64,000 nt of DNA from JAWKSY01 sp041402125 (GTDB lineage: Bacteria > Planctomycetota > GCA-002687715 > DRQF01), in assembly GCA_041402125.1 (NCBI GenBank), contig JAWKSY010000010.1:103440-167439 (forward strand). Direction: 5' to 3'. Shown one piece after another: positions 47,001 to 53,870 of this stretch (positions are counted from its first letter, which is position 1; each line of letters starts with the position of its first letter). Below the pieces are notes generated by a model that saw only the letters and a list, made by a program, of their open reading frames with translations, had not been told where the DNA came from and did no database searches. Made by a program: the position numbers and the translations under genes.

Positions 47001-47228
47001 CTCGGCGAGATAGACGACGCCCATGCCGCCGCGGCCGAGCTCGCGCAGGATCCGGAAGGGGCCCAGGCGCTCGGGCTGCCCCGTCGCCGCGCCCGCGCGC
47101 TGCTGCTCCGACACCGCGAGGGTGTGTTCGAAGTCGCTCCCCGCCCCCTCGGGCCTCACCACCTCGGTGCGGTCGTGGTGGGTCTCGGGGGAGTCCAGGG
47201 ATTCGTCGTCGCGATTCGGATCGGGCAT
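44001..47228 (-). CDS. Transmembrane Ser/Thr protein kinase with TPR sensor region
   Basis: 1075 aa from the chosen ATG. Kinase domain residues about 58-345: glycine loop LGRGGMGVVY (64-73), Lys87, HRDLKPGN (196-203), DFG (216-218) and GTPYYMAPEQ. A transmembrane helix follows (about 365-387), then a helical region rich in TPR repeats (clear from about residue 660: AWRNLGASLIDLDRMAEAEE, ALNNLGTCLRELGRLEEAKA, GWYNLGRIEKDLGDSEGAAR). This is the PknB-type architecture common in planctomycetes, with the TPRs on the outer side as protein-binding sensor. An in-frame ATG at 47279 would add 17 residues encoded by a palindromic-repeat half, so 47228 is preferred. The 3' end overlaps the MBL gene by 14 bp. 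Confidence 0.92.
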   Translation of the reverse strand: MPDPNRDDESLDSPETHHDRTEVVRPEGAGSDFEHTLAVSEQQRAGAATGQPERLGPFRILRELGRGGMGVVYLAEDEGLDRRVALKVLPDTFGGAPALVARFKREAEVASRLDHPHLCGVLRVGETDGRHWIAMRYVPGVTLEQVLRDGPAEERLTRTDESRSVTGVDARLAPSLVLLEKVARALHAAHESGVVHRDLKPGNVMIDERGEPVVLDFGLALDLQSEDGAALTQSGDVLGTPYYMAPEQIRGEAHRADPRVDVWAMGVMLYEVFAGRRPFEAPTRDALYRSILEDDPPRLRKVAPGLPRDLETIVETALAKSPERRYASGADLAEDLRALMEIRPIKARPVGPVEKLAKFVRRRPALAGLIVVLAVAIPVLSTLLVARAIDRGRLADSVAQYRAEARSAIEDGRPRAARRAVAAAGRIRAGDAWASDALAEAARLEAFEAARTVLFDDDADPEGWRAETLTAELLERWRDRPEPHVWSALAALRRGDEAAARARLEGARAVVPEASRMIEALGLDADALAARPARGDLLGLFETALLSLRGRPMQALERLELAAEAEPRAHVLAWLAAEEASRTQGFRAALAWAGRARALLDGLSPLQKGRYSLHLRRAGHVDEALVLAREAAAEAPEDPLVRFHLAAALSHSGEDEAAIAEYRALLADAPGMAVAWRNLGASLIDLDRMAEAEEVTARAVALAADDATSRVNHAVTLLSLGRATEAEAEFREALRLQPGMPFALNNLGTCLRELGRLEEAKAANREAVERKPDYAEGWYNLGRIEKDLGDSEGAARSFRRAIELDREFAEPEQGLGTIEIEAGRAAEAVAHYRRALEIDPAARMALTNLPLALEATGEVDAAIEVGADAVTLWPLEAQAQSNHAAVLIRAQHLDEGRAVMWDSFELMPEEERPVMMLSVLLAESDTPAAAAFITRLEHLGSDLFKHVEAFVPTLLAAVAELEPESPLGRAAALRTSPPESAEARTAALEAALAPLEGAEIPADRRAALLENSALRVLAGLARDDAARAARVAKELERREAEEARRAKARAGEREAEAAAERDRRRGPRGRQIRRR

Positions 47229-47272
47229 GTCGGGGCTCGGCGTTGCTTCGGGCAAGGTGTCGGTCACCGGAG

Positions 47273-47382
47273 GATGCACGTACGGTGCCAGTCACCCGAT
47301 GTGATCCACGGCGCACCTCCGGTGCGCCGCCGGCTCTCCGGGCCGGGGATGCACATCGGGTGACTGGCACCGTACGTGCATC
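47273..47382. repeat. Palindromic element, locus C (110 bp)
   Basis: The arms 47273-47303 and 47352-47382 form a perfect 31-bp inverted repeat. Each arm runs from GATGCAC through TACGGTGCCAGTCACC to CGATGTG. The 48-bp loop contains a hairpin around GGCGCACC/GGTGCGCC. The total length is 110 bp, equal to copies A1 and B-inner. A degenerate extra half-unit (GGTGTCGGTCACCGGAGGATG) lies at 47256-47276. It occupies the 279-bp spacer between the divergent kinase (start 47228) and S9 peptidase (start 47508), so it lies within or beside both promoters. Confidence 0.92.
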
Positions 47383-47507
47383 TCTTGCGCGACAGGATAC
47401 CGGGCCGCGGAGCCGATCCGAAACGCATCCACGACGGTTGACAGGCCGGAGCGCCGCGGCGAGCCTCGGGCTCTCGTACCAGTCGCATCGGCGGAGGTTC
47501 GCAGCGC

Positions 47508-49565
47508 ATGAATTCCCGGATGACCCGTCCCGTCCTCTTCTCCCTTCTCCTCGCGGTCGCCGTCCTGCATCCGGCCGCGGCCCAGGAGCGAGGCCTCGAC
47601 CCCGCGCGGGCGATGATGCTGCGCTCGGTTTACGAGGTTCACGTCAGCCCCGACGGCTCCCATCGGTGCTTCGTGACGATCGAACCCCGCGGGCCCGGAG
47701 CGGCGCCGGGAGGCGCGAGCCTCCAGCTCTTCGCGGTGCCCGGGGAGCCGGACGAGGAACCCCGTCGTCTGCTCGCGGAGGACGCGAATCCGCGCGGGGT
47801 CGCCTACACTCCGGACGGTCGCCACCTCGTCTACGTGGCGCGGCGCGGCGGCGAGGCGGCGGCGCAGGTCTGGGCCCTGCCGCTCGCGGGTGGGGAGTCG
47901 CGTCCCCTCTTCCGCTGCGATCGCTCGGTCTCGGCCTTCGCGGTCTCGCCCGACGGCAAGCGCGTCGCCTACACTTCGCTCGATCCGATGCCGCCGGCGC
48001 GGGCCGCGGCGCAGAAGGCGGGCTTCAAGCCCATCGTGTACGACGAGGACTGGCGCCACGTCTCGCTCTGGCTCCACGACCTCGACTCCGGCGAGGAGCG
48101 ACGGCTGACCGAGGGCGTGACGATCCACGACTTCGCCTTCTCGCCCGACGGCGGACGCATCGCGGTCGCCGCGGCGCCGCGCAACCTCACCGACGACAGC
48201 TACATGCTGAAGCGGCTGCACCTGATCGACCTCGCGACCGGCGCGATGACGCCGATCGTCGACAATCCGGGCAAGCTCGGCCCCATCGCCTGGTCGCCCG
48301 ACGGCAAGACCCTCGCCTACGTCTCGGCCGCGGACCGTCGCGATCCTCACGCGGGGATGCTCTACGAGATCGCGATCGGCGCGAAGGCGCCCCGGGCGCT
48401 GACGCCCTCCTTCGAGGGCATGGTCCACCAGGTCGAGTGGGAAGACGACGGCCACCTCCTCCTCTGCACGAGCGAGGGGCTGAAGACCTTCGTGACGCGC
48501 CTCGATCGCGCCACCGGCGCCCGCGAGCATCTCGCCGGCGGGGCCGGCATCGCCTTCCACGCCTTCGCGCGTCTCCCCGGGCGCGACGCGGCCCTCGTCG
48601 TCGGCTCGAGCGCCTCCCATCCGGAGGAGGTCGTCGAGCTCGGATTCGGCGCGGACGGCGCCGTCGTCCGCCGCACCGACCTCAACCCGGATCTCGCCGC
48701 GATCGCGCTGGGTCGCCAGGAGAACGTCCGCTTCGCGGCGCGGGACGGCCTCGAGATCGAGGGGCTCCTCATCCACCCGGTCGGCGAGGTCGAGGGTCGG
48801 CGCTACCCGCTCGTGATCGTCGCCCACGGCGGTCCCGAGTCGCACTACTCCGAGGGCTGGGTCACCCGCTACAGCGAGTGGGGTCAGATGCTGGCCGCGC
48901 GCGGCTACGTCGTCTGGTATCCGAACTACCGGTCCAGCACCGGTCGGGGCGTCGCCTTCGCGAAGAAGGACCACGGCGATCCGATGGGCGCCGAGTTCGA
49001 GGACCACCTCGACGCGATCGCCCACTTCGCGAAGCAGGGGCTGATCGATCCGAAGCGCGTCGGTCTCGGCGGCGGCTCCTACGGCGGCTACACCGCGGCC
49101 TGGGCCGCGACGCGGCACAGCGAGCACTTCGCGGCCGCGGTCAGCTTCGTCCCCTTCGTCGATATCCGGACGAAGTGGTTGACGAGCGACATCCCGATCG
49201 AGTTCCACCGCGTGCACTACGAGGAGAAGTGGCCGCACGAGCAGGCGGAGTTCCTCGCGAGCCGCAGTCCGCTCACCTTCGCTCCGCAGTGCCGCACGCC
49301 GCTCCTGCTCGTCGGCGGGACCTCGGATCCGCGCGTCCACCCGAGCCAGCCGCACATGCTCTATCGCGCGGTGCAGACCGCGACGAAGACGCCGGTCCGC
49401 TACGTCCAGTACGAGGGCGAGGGACACGGCAACCGCGTCAACACGAACCGCTACGACTACTGCCTGCGCGCCCTGCGCTGGTTCGACCACTACCTCGGCG
49501 AGGGCGCCGCGCGAGACCGGGCCCTGCCGCCGGTGGACATCGAGTATCCCGGCTGGGTGAACTGA
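47508..49565 (+). CDS. S9-family serine peptidase (prolyl oligopeptidase/acylaminoacyl peptidase type)
   Basis: 685 aa with a signal peptide (about 1-25, ending AAAQ). A seven-bladed beta-propeller covers about residues 40-400 (repeated SPDGKRVAYTS-like WD40-type blades). The C-terminal alpha/beta-hydrolase has the nucleophile in GGGSYGGY (Ser524), the aspartate in GTSDPRVHP and the histidine in YEGEGHGNR. It is a secreted dipeptidyl- or oligopeptidase that trims short peptides in the periplasm. The ATG at 47508 follows GGAGG; a second ATG at 47520 is possible. It is divergent from the kinase-TPR gene across palindromic element C. Confidence 0.95.
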   Translation: MNSRMTRPVLFSLLLAVAVLHPAAAQERGLDPARAMMLRSVYEVHVSPDGSHRCFVTIEPRGPGAAPGGASLQLFAVPGEPDEEPRRLLAEDANPRGVAYTPDGRHLVYVARRGGEAAAQVWALPLAGGESRPLFRCDRSVSAFAVSPDGKRVAYTSLDPMPPARAAAQKAGFKPIVYDEDWRHVSLWLHDLDSGEERRLTEGVTIHDFAFSPDGGRIAVAAAPRNLTDDSYMLKRLHLIDLATGAMTPIVDNPGKLGPIAWSPDGKTLAYVSAADRRDPHAGMLYEIAIGAKAPRALTPSFEGMVHQVEWEDDGHLLLCTSEGLKTFVTRLDRATGAREHLAGGAGIAFHAFARLPGRDAALVVGSSASHPEEVVELGFGADGAVVRRTDLNPDLAAIALGRQENVRFAARDGLEIEGLLIHPVGEVEGRRYPLVIVAHGGPESHYSEGWVTRYSEWGQMLAARGYVVWYPNYRSSTGRGVAFAKKDHGDPMGAEFEDHLDAIAHFAKQGLIDPKRVGLGGGSYGGYTAAWAATRHSEHFAAAVSFVPFVDIRTKWLTSDIPIEFHRVHYEEKWPHEQAEFLASRSPLTFAPQCRTPLLLVGGTSDPRVHPSQPHMLYRAVQTATKTPVRYVQYEGEGHGNRVNTNRYDYCLRALRWFDHYLGEGAARDRALPPVDIEYPGWVN

Positions 49566-49608
49566 TCCGGAAGGCTCGGCGTCGTCCTCGGGGCGGCGCC
49601 GGGCCGGA

Positions 49609-50085
49609 TCACGCCTCGCGGGTGTAGAGGTAGTCCATGAAGAGCTCGCCGTCGGCCCGCAGGAGGAAGCGGCGACGACCGTCCTCGAGCTCGGACTCCT
49701 CGGTCTCGACCTCGCGCCAGCGGCCGCCGATCGGATCGTAGGCGCGCCCCGAGAGGCGGATCACCCCGTCGGGGTCGTTCGACCCCACGAAGCTGGGCGT
49801 CACCGGGTTCATCCCGTCGATCCAGGTCCCGACCGCCACGCCGCGCTGCGGGTCGAAGCCGAGCTGGGCCGCGCCCTGGAGCGGCGTGCCGAAGAGCGAG
49901 GCCTCGAAGTCGGACGCGGTCCACCAGGGCCCGAGCGCACGAACGGTCTCGCGCCCCTCGCCCTCGATCGCCTGCCCCATGAAGTGCCACGTGCAGTCGA
50001 CCCGCCAGGTGCCGACGTTGCGGAGGATCCTGACGTGCTCCGGACCGGGAAGGGCTCCCGCTCCGCCGTTCGCGCCCTCGCTCAT
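49609..50085 (-). CDS. DUF1579-family protein
   Basis: 158 aa. It shows the DUF1579 pattern of an N-terminal helix (EHVRILRNVGTWRVDCTW) and a lipocalin-like series of strands including GTPLQGAAQLGFDPQRG, WIDGMNPVTPSFVGSNDPDG and RLSGRAYDP. Function unknown; the fold suggests binding of a small hydrophobic molecule. The ATG at 50085 overlaps the stop of the upstream gene (50082-50792), and GAGGAGGGGAG lies inside that gene's end, so it is the last gene of an operon with the symporter. Confidence 0.87.
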   Translation of the reverse strand: MSEGANGGAGALPGPEHVRILRNVGTWRVDCTWHFMGQAIEGEGRETVRALGPWWTASDFEASLFGTPLQGAAQLGFDPQRGVAVGTWIDGMNPVTPSFVGSNDPDGVIRLSGRAYDPIGGRWREVETEESELEDGRRRFLLRADGELFMDYLYTREA

Positions 50086-50792
50086 GCTCTCCCCTCCTCG
50101 TCGGGCCGCGCGGTCGCGGCGTCCTGGACCCGGCGCCAGACCTCGTCGTCGGCGTCGCCTCGCGGCGTCTCGCGGAGCAGCGCCCGCAGCGCGGCGCTCC
50201 CGGCCGCCGCGCGTTCGAGCGCGGCGATCACGACGTCGCCGGATTCCGAGATCAGCGGCGCGAATACCTCGTCGCGGAGCCGGGCGCGGCTCTCGGCGTC
50301 CAGCGTCTCGACCAGCGGCAGCGCGGCCTCGAACAGATCGCGGGGCTGCTCCTCCACCGCGTCCTCGAGTTCGGCCGCGGCGGCGGGGCGCGAGGCCGCG
50401 AAGGCGAAGTCCGCCGCCAGCGCGTCGAGCGGCAGCGCCCCCGACCCGCCGAAAGCCGCGCGCATGCGGGCCGCGATCTCGCGGTCGGCCGCGCGGTCGA
50501 GCCCGCTTTCCGCGCACCTTCCGCCGCGACGCCAACGGTCGAGGGCCGACCGCAGCGCCTCGCTCTCCGAGGCGACCTCCGACAGCCGCGCCGCGAACGC
50601 CGCGTCGTGCTCGGCGAGGCCGGCGAGCTCGGCTCCGGTCGCGTCGAGTCGCGCGGGAGCGAGGCCCCCGTCGAGCGCGCGGACCAGCAATTCGAGCGCG
50701 TCCGGATCGCCGTCTCGGAGCGCGAGCCGGACGAAGGACGCGACGGCGCGCCCTCGCATCAGGCGCCCCAGCGCCTCGCGACCGAAGGTCAT
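50082..50792 (-). CDS. Protein of unknown function, alpha-helical
   Basis: 236 aa, almost entirely helical and rich in Ala, Arg, Glu and Leu. There is no signal peptide, membrane helix or recognised motif. The pattern of repeated helical pairs with leucines (ALELLVRALDGGLAPARL, DAAFAARLSEVASESEAL) could form a HEAT-like or similar solenoid, but this is only an impression. The start ATG overlaps the symporter stop (ATGA) and follows GGAGGAG. The stop overlaps the DUF1579 start. The gene therefore belongs to the symporter operon. Confidence 0.8.
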   Translation of the reverse strand: MTFGREALGRLMRGRAVASFVRLALRDGDPDALELLVRALDGGLAPARLDATGAELAGLAEHDAAFAARLSEVASESEALRSALDRWRRGGRCAESGLDRAADREIAARMRAAFGGSGALPLDALAADFAFAASRPAAAAELEDAVEEQPRDLFEAALPLVETLDAESRARLRDEVFAPLISESGDVVIAALERAAAGSAALRALLRETPRGDADDEVWRRVQDAATARPDEEGRA

Positions 50793-52840
50793 CGTTCGGC
50801 TCCTCCCGGGTAGATCCGGCGCAGGGCGGCCGCGACCACGACGCCCCCGGCGATCGCGATCGCCGTCGCGATCATCGCGGCCGAGTCGTGCCCGAACAAG
50901 GTCTGACCGATCGCGAAGAGCACGCCGAAGACCAGCGCGAGTCCCCCGACCGTCCCGATGAGGGACCAGCGCAGATCGCCGGGCGCGGCGTGCGCCGACG
51001 CGAGACGCGCCACCGGTCCCCAGGCTCCGGGCGGACGGACGCGCTCGTAGAAGGGCACGAGGCGCGCGGCCTCGGGGCGAGGCCCGAGCAGGGTCACGAG
51101 CAGGGCGACCGTCATCGACATCGCGAGCACGAGGATGACCCGTCCCTCGTAGCCGAGCGTCCCCTCCGGCGCGAGCGGTCCCAGCGACCAGCCCGTGTCG
51201 TGGATGGCGAGGATGCTCGCCGCCGTGCCGGAGGCGAGCATGGCCGAGATCTCGGTCCAGGCCGTGACGCGCCACCAGAGCCAGCGCGCGACGTAGACCG
51301 GTCCGACGCCGGCGAGGAAGGACAGGAAGAAGGTGAAGAGTCCCGAGATCGACTCGCTCGCGAGCGCGAAGAGCGCGGCGACCGCCATCACCACCGCACC
51401 CACGATCCGCGCGACGCCGACGTAGTGCTCCGGCGCGGCTCCGCGCCGGAGGAAGCGGCGGTAGACGTCGTTCACGAAGAACGAGGACGCCAGGTTCACG
51501 TGGGTGTCGATCGTCGACATGAAGGCGGCGAGCAGCGCGGCGATCGCCCGACCGAGCAGCCCCGTCGGCAGGTAGCGCTTGAGCATGACGACGTAGGCCT
51601 TCTCCGGATCGCTGCGGGCGACGATCTCGCCCTCCTCGACCCGCGTGCCCGGCGCGAGGCCCGGGCGGGGCTCGGCGCGCCAGTCCCCGTCCGCGCCCGA
51701 GGCGAGATCGAGCACGGTGAAGCGCCCCTCCTCGCGAGGACGCGCCGGCCCGGGATCCGCGGATCGGGTGACCTCGGCGATCTCGATCGCATCGGCGCGG
51801 ATCGCCACGACCTCGCCGCCCTGCGGGGCCCGCAGCGTGACGTCGGGCAGGAGGACGAGCGAGGCGAGGGCGACGATGATCCAGGGCCAGGGCCGGAGCG
51901 CGAAGTGGGCGACGTCGTACCAGAGCACGGCGAGGCTCCCCTCGCGCGGGCTCCGCGAGGCGGCGACCCGCTGGACGACCGGCCCGCCCCCGTCGACGGC
52001 GTCGTTGGCCCACCAGGCGACGCCGAGGTAGACGGCCACCGCCGCGACGGGCGCGGTCCAGAATCCGGCCTCGAAGAACGACGCCGCCCCGGCCGGCGGG
52101 AAGAAGGCGATGCGCTCGGCCGGCACCGCCCCGCCCGCGGCCGTGGCCGCGTGCAGCCCCTCGCGTCCTCCGATCTCGGCCCAGGCGAACCAGGCGAGAG
52201 CGACCGCCCCCGTCATCGCCATCGCGAACTGCAGCAGGTCGGTGACGACCACGCCCCAGAACCCGGCCATGAGCGAGTAGCTCAGCGCGAGGACCGAGGC
52301 CACGCCCACGGCGAGCCAGGGGTCGACGCCGAAGAGCACGGCGAGGATCTTCTTCGCCGCGACGAGGACCCAGCAGATCGTGATCGTGTTCGTGAAGACG
52401 GAGTGATGGAGCCCGAGCAGGCCGCGCAGCCAGCCGGCCGCCCTCCCGCCGTAGCGGAGCTCGGCGAGCTCGGCCGTCGTCATGACGCCTCCGCGACGCC
52501 AGAATCGCGCGAAGAGGAAGACGCTCGCCACCCCGCCGCCCGCGAGGCACCACCAGAGCCAGTTCTTCCAGATGCCGTGCTCGCGCACCCAGCCCGAGAC
52601 GACGAGCGGCGTGTCGGCCGCGAAGGTCGTCGCGACCATCGAGGTGCCGGCGAGCCACCAGGGCAGACGCCGTCCGGAGAGGAAATACTCGTCGGTGTCG
52701 CGACCGGCGCGCCGCGCGAAGACCAGCCCGACCGCGAGGGCGATCAGGAGGTAGAGCGCGACGATCGCGACGTCGAGGGGGCTCAGCCGTCCGCCCCGCT
52801 GTCCGGGCCGCGCGGCGTGACCTCGGGGTTCACCGGACAC
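50789..52840 (-). CDS. Na+:solute symporter with a soluble insert
   Basis: 683 aa, longer than the usual 500-600 for this family. SSS core features: GRRLPWWLAGTSMVATTFAADT, LMAGFWGVVVTDLLQFAMAM and IAALLAAFMSTIDTHVNLASS (sodium site). Between helices, at about residues 335-410, lies an insert of about 75 mostly polar residues (RAPQGGEVVAIRADAIEIAE... LAPGTRVEEGEIVARS) that resembles a barrel-sandwich (biotinyl/lipoyl-like) fold. Related symporters go almost directly from this helix to DPEKAYVVMLKRYLP. The substrate is unknown. The ATG at 52840 overlaps the 3' end of the dehydrogenase gene by 58 bp; a later start just after 52783 would need a non-standard codon. Confidence 0.9.
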   Translation of the reverse strand: MSGEPRGHAARPGQRGGRLSPLDVAIVALYLLIALAVGLVFARRAGRDTDEYFLSGRRLPWWLAGTSMVATTFAADTPLVVSGWVREHGIWKNWLWWCLAGGGVASVFLFARFWRRGGVMTTAELAELRYGGRAAGWLRGLLGLHHSVFTNTITICWVLVAAKKILAVLFGVDPWLAVGVASVLALSYSLMAGFWGVVVTDLLQFAMAMTGAVALAWFAWAEIGGREGLHAATAAGGAVPAERIAFFPPAGAASFFEAGFWTAPVAAVAVYLGVAWWANDAVDGGGPVVQRVAASRSPREGSLAVLWYDVAHFALRPWPWIIVALASLVLLPDVTLRAPQGGEVVAIRADAIEIAEVTRSADPGPARPREEGRFTVLDLASGADGDWRAEPRPGLAPGTRVEEGEIVARSDPEKAYVVMLKRYLPTGLLGRAIAALLAAFMSTIDTHVNLASSFFVNDVYRRFLRRGAAPEHYVGVARIVGAVVMAVAALFALASESISGLFTFFLSFLAGVGPVYVARWLWWRVTAWTEISAMLASGTAASILAIHDTGWSLGPLAPEGTLGYEGRVILVLAMSMTVALLVTLLGPRPEAARLVPFYERVRPPGAWGPVARLASAHAAPGDLRWSLIGTVGGLALVFGVLFAIGQTLFGHDSAAMIATAIAIAGGVVVAAALRRIYPGGAER

Positions 52841-53789
52841 CGCAGGGGGCGACCCGCGAGACCCGCGGCGAGGTTGTCGGCCGCGATCTCGGCCATGCCG
52901 TCGCGGCTGTCCACGGTGGCGCTCGCGATGTGCGGGGCCACGATGCAGTTCGGGAGCCCGAGGAGCGGGTGGTCCGCCGCGAGCGGCTCGGGGGTCGTCA
53001 CGTCGAGCCCCGCGGCGAAGATCGTGCCCGCGCGGAGCGCCTCGACGAGGGCGTCCTGATCGACGACCTCGCCGCGCGCGGTGTTGACGAAGACCGCGGT
53101 CGGCCGCATCCGGGCGAAGGCGGCGCGGTCGAACAGATCGCGGGTCTCCGGCGTCAGGGCGACGTGCACGCTGACGAAATCGCTCCGCTCGAGGAGCTCG
53201 GGAGCTCGACCCGCCGCGCGTCGAGCTCGCGGTCGAGGGTCGGACGATCCCGGCGGCCGGTGTAGAGCACGCGCATGCCGAAGGCGCCGCGGCACCGGCG
53301 CGCGAAGGCCTCGCCGATGCGTCCGATCCCGACCACGCCGACGGTCTTCCCGATGAAGTCCGTGCCGATGTAGCCGGTCGGCTCCCAGGTCTTCCAGTCG
53401 CCGGCGGGCACGCTCCGCGCCGCCTCGAGCAGCCGGCGTCCGGCCGCCATCATCAGGCAGAAGGCCATGTCCGCCGTCGAGTCGGTGAGGACGTCCGGGG
53501 TGTTGCCGACCGCGATGCCGCGCCGCGTGGCGGCGGCGACGTCGATGTTGTTGAAGCCCACGGCGTACTGGCTCACGACGCGGAGTCGCGGACAGGCCGC
53601 GAAGAGGGACTCGTCGACGCGATCGGTGAGGAGGCTGACGAGGCCGTCGGCCTCGCGGCAACGCTCGACGAGGACCTCGGGCGGCGGCGGCATCCGCTCC
53701 GGCCAGACGTCGAGCTCGGCGAGGTCGCGCATCCGCGCGAGCCCCGACTCCGGGATCCGACGACTGACGAATACTCGTGCTCGGGACAC
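52783..53789 (-). CDS. D-2-hydroxyacid dehydrogenase, glyoxylate/hydroxypyruvate reductase type (one frameshift)
   Basis: About 335 aa in the restored form. It has the D-isomer dehydrogenase layout: substrate-domain start VFVSRRIPESGLARM, the NAD-binding GVVGIGRIGEAFARRC, the catalytic arginine region FVNTARGEVVDQDALVEAL, the glutamate in DVTTPEPL and the histidine in APHIASAT. It most resembles glycerate dehydrogenase/hydroxypyruvate reductase. The frame switches near 53200. One missing G there (CCCGAG instead of CCGGAG in the coding strand) would restore VELPELLERSDFVSVHV. The GTG start at 53789 follows GGAGGAGAGGG. It lies divergent to a glycerate kinase, supporting a glycerate/hydroxypyruvate pathway. 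Confidence 0.87.
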
Positions 53790-53870
53790 CCCTCTCCTCC
53801 TTGCGGCAAACGCGGGTCGGGCGAAGAAATCGGACCTCCGCCGATTCACTCGCGCGGGGACGACTCTATC

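Noticed and set aside
49886..53059. A very long plus-strand open frame (over 1000 codons) opposite the symporter region
   Set aside because: It is the mirror of real minus-strand genes with clear families (symporter, dehydrogenase). Its product is Arg/Glu/Asp-rich without domains.
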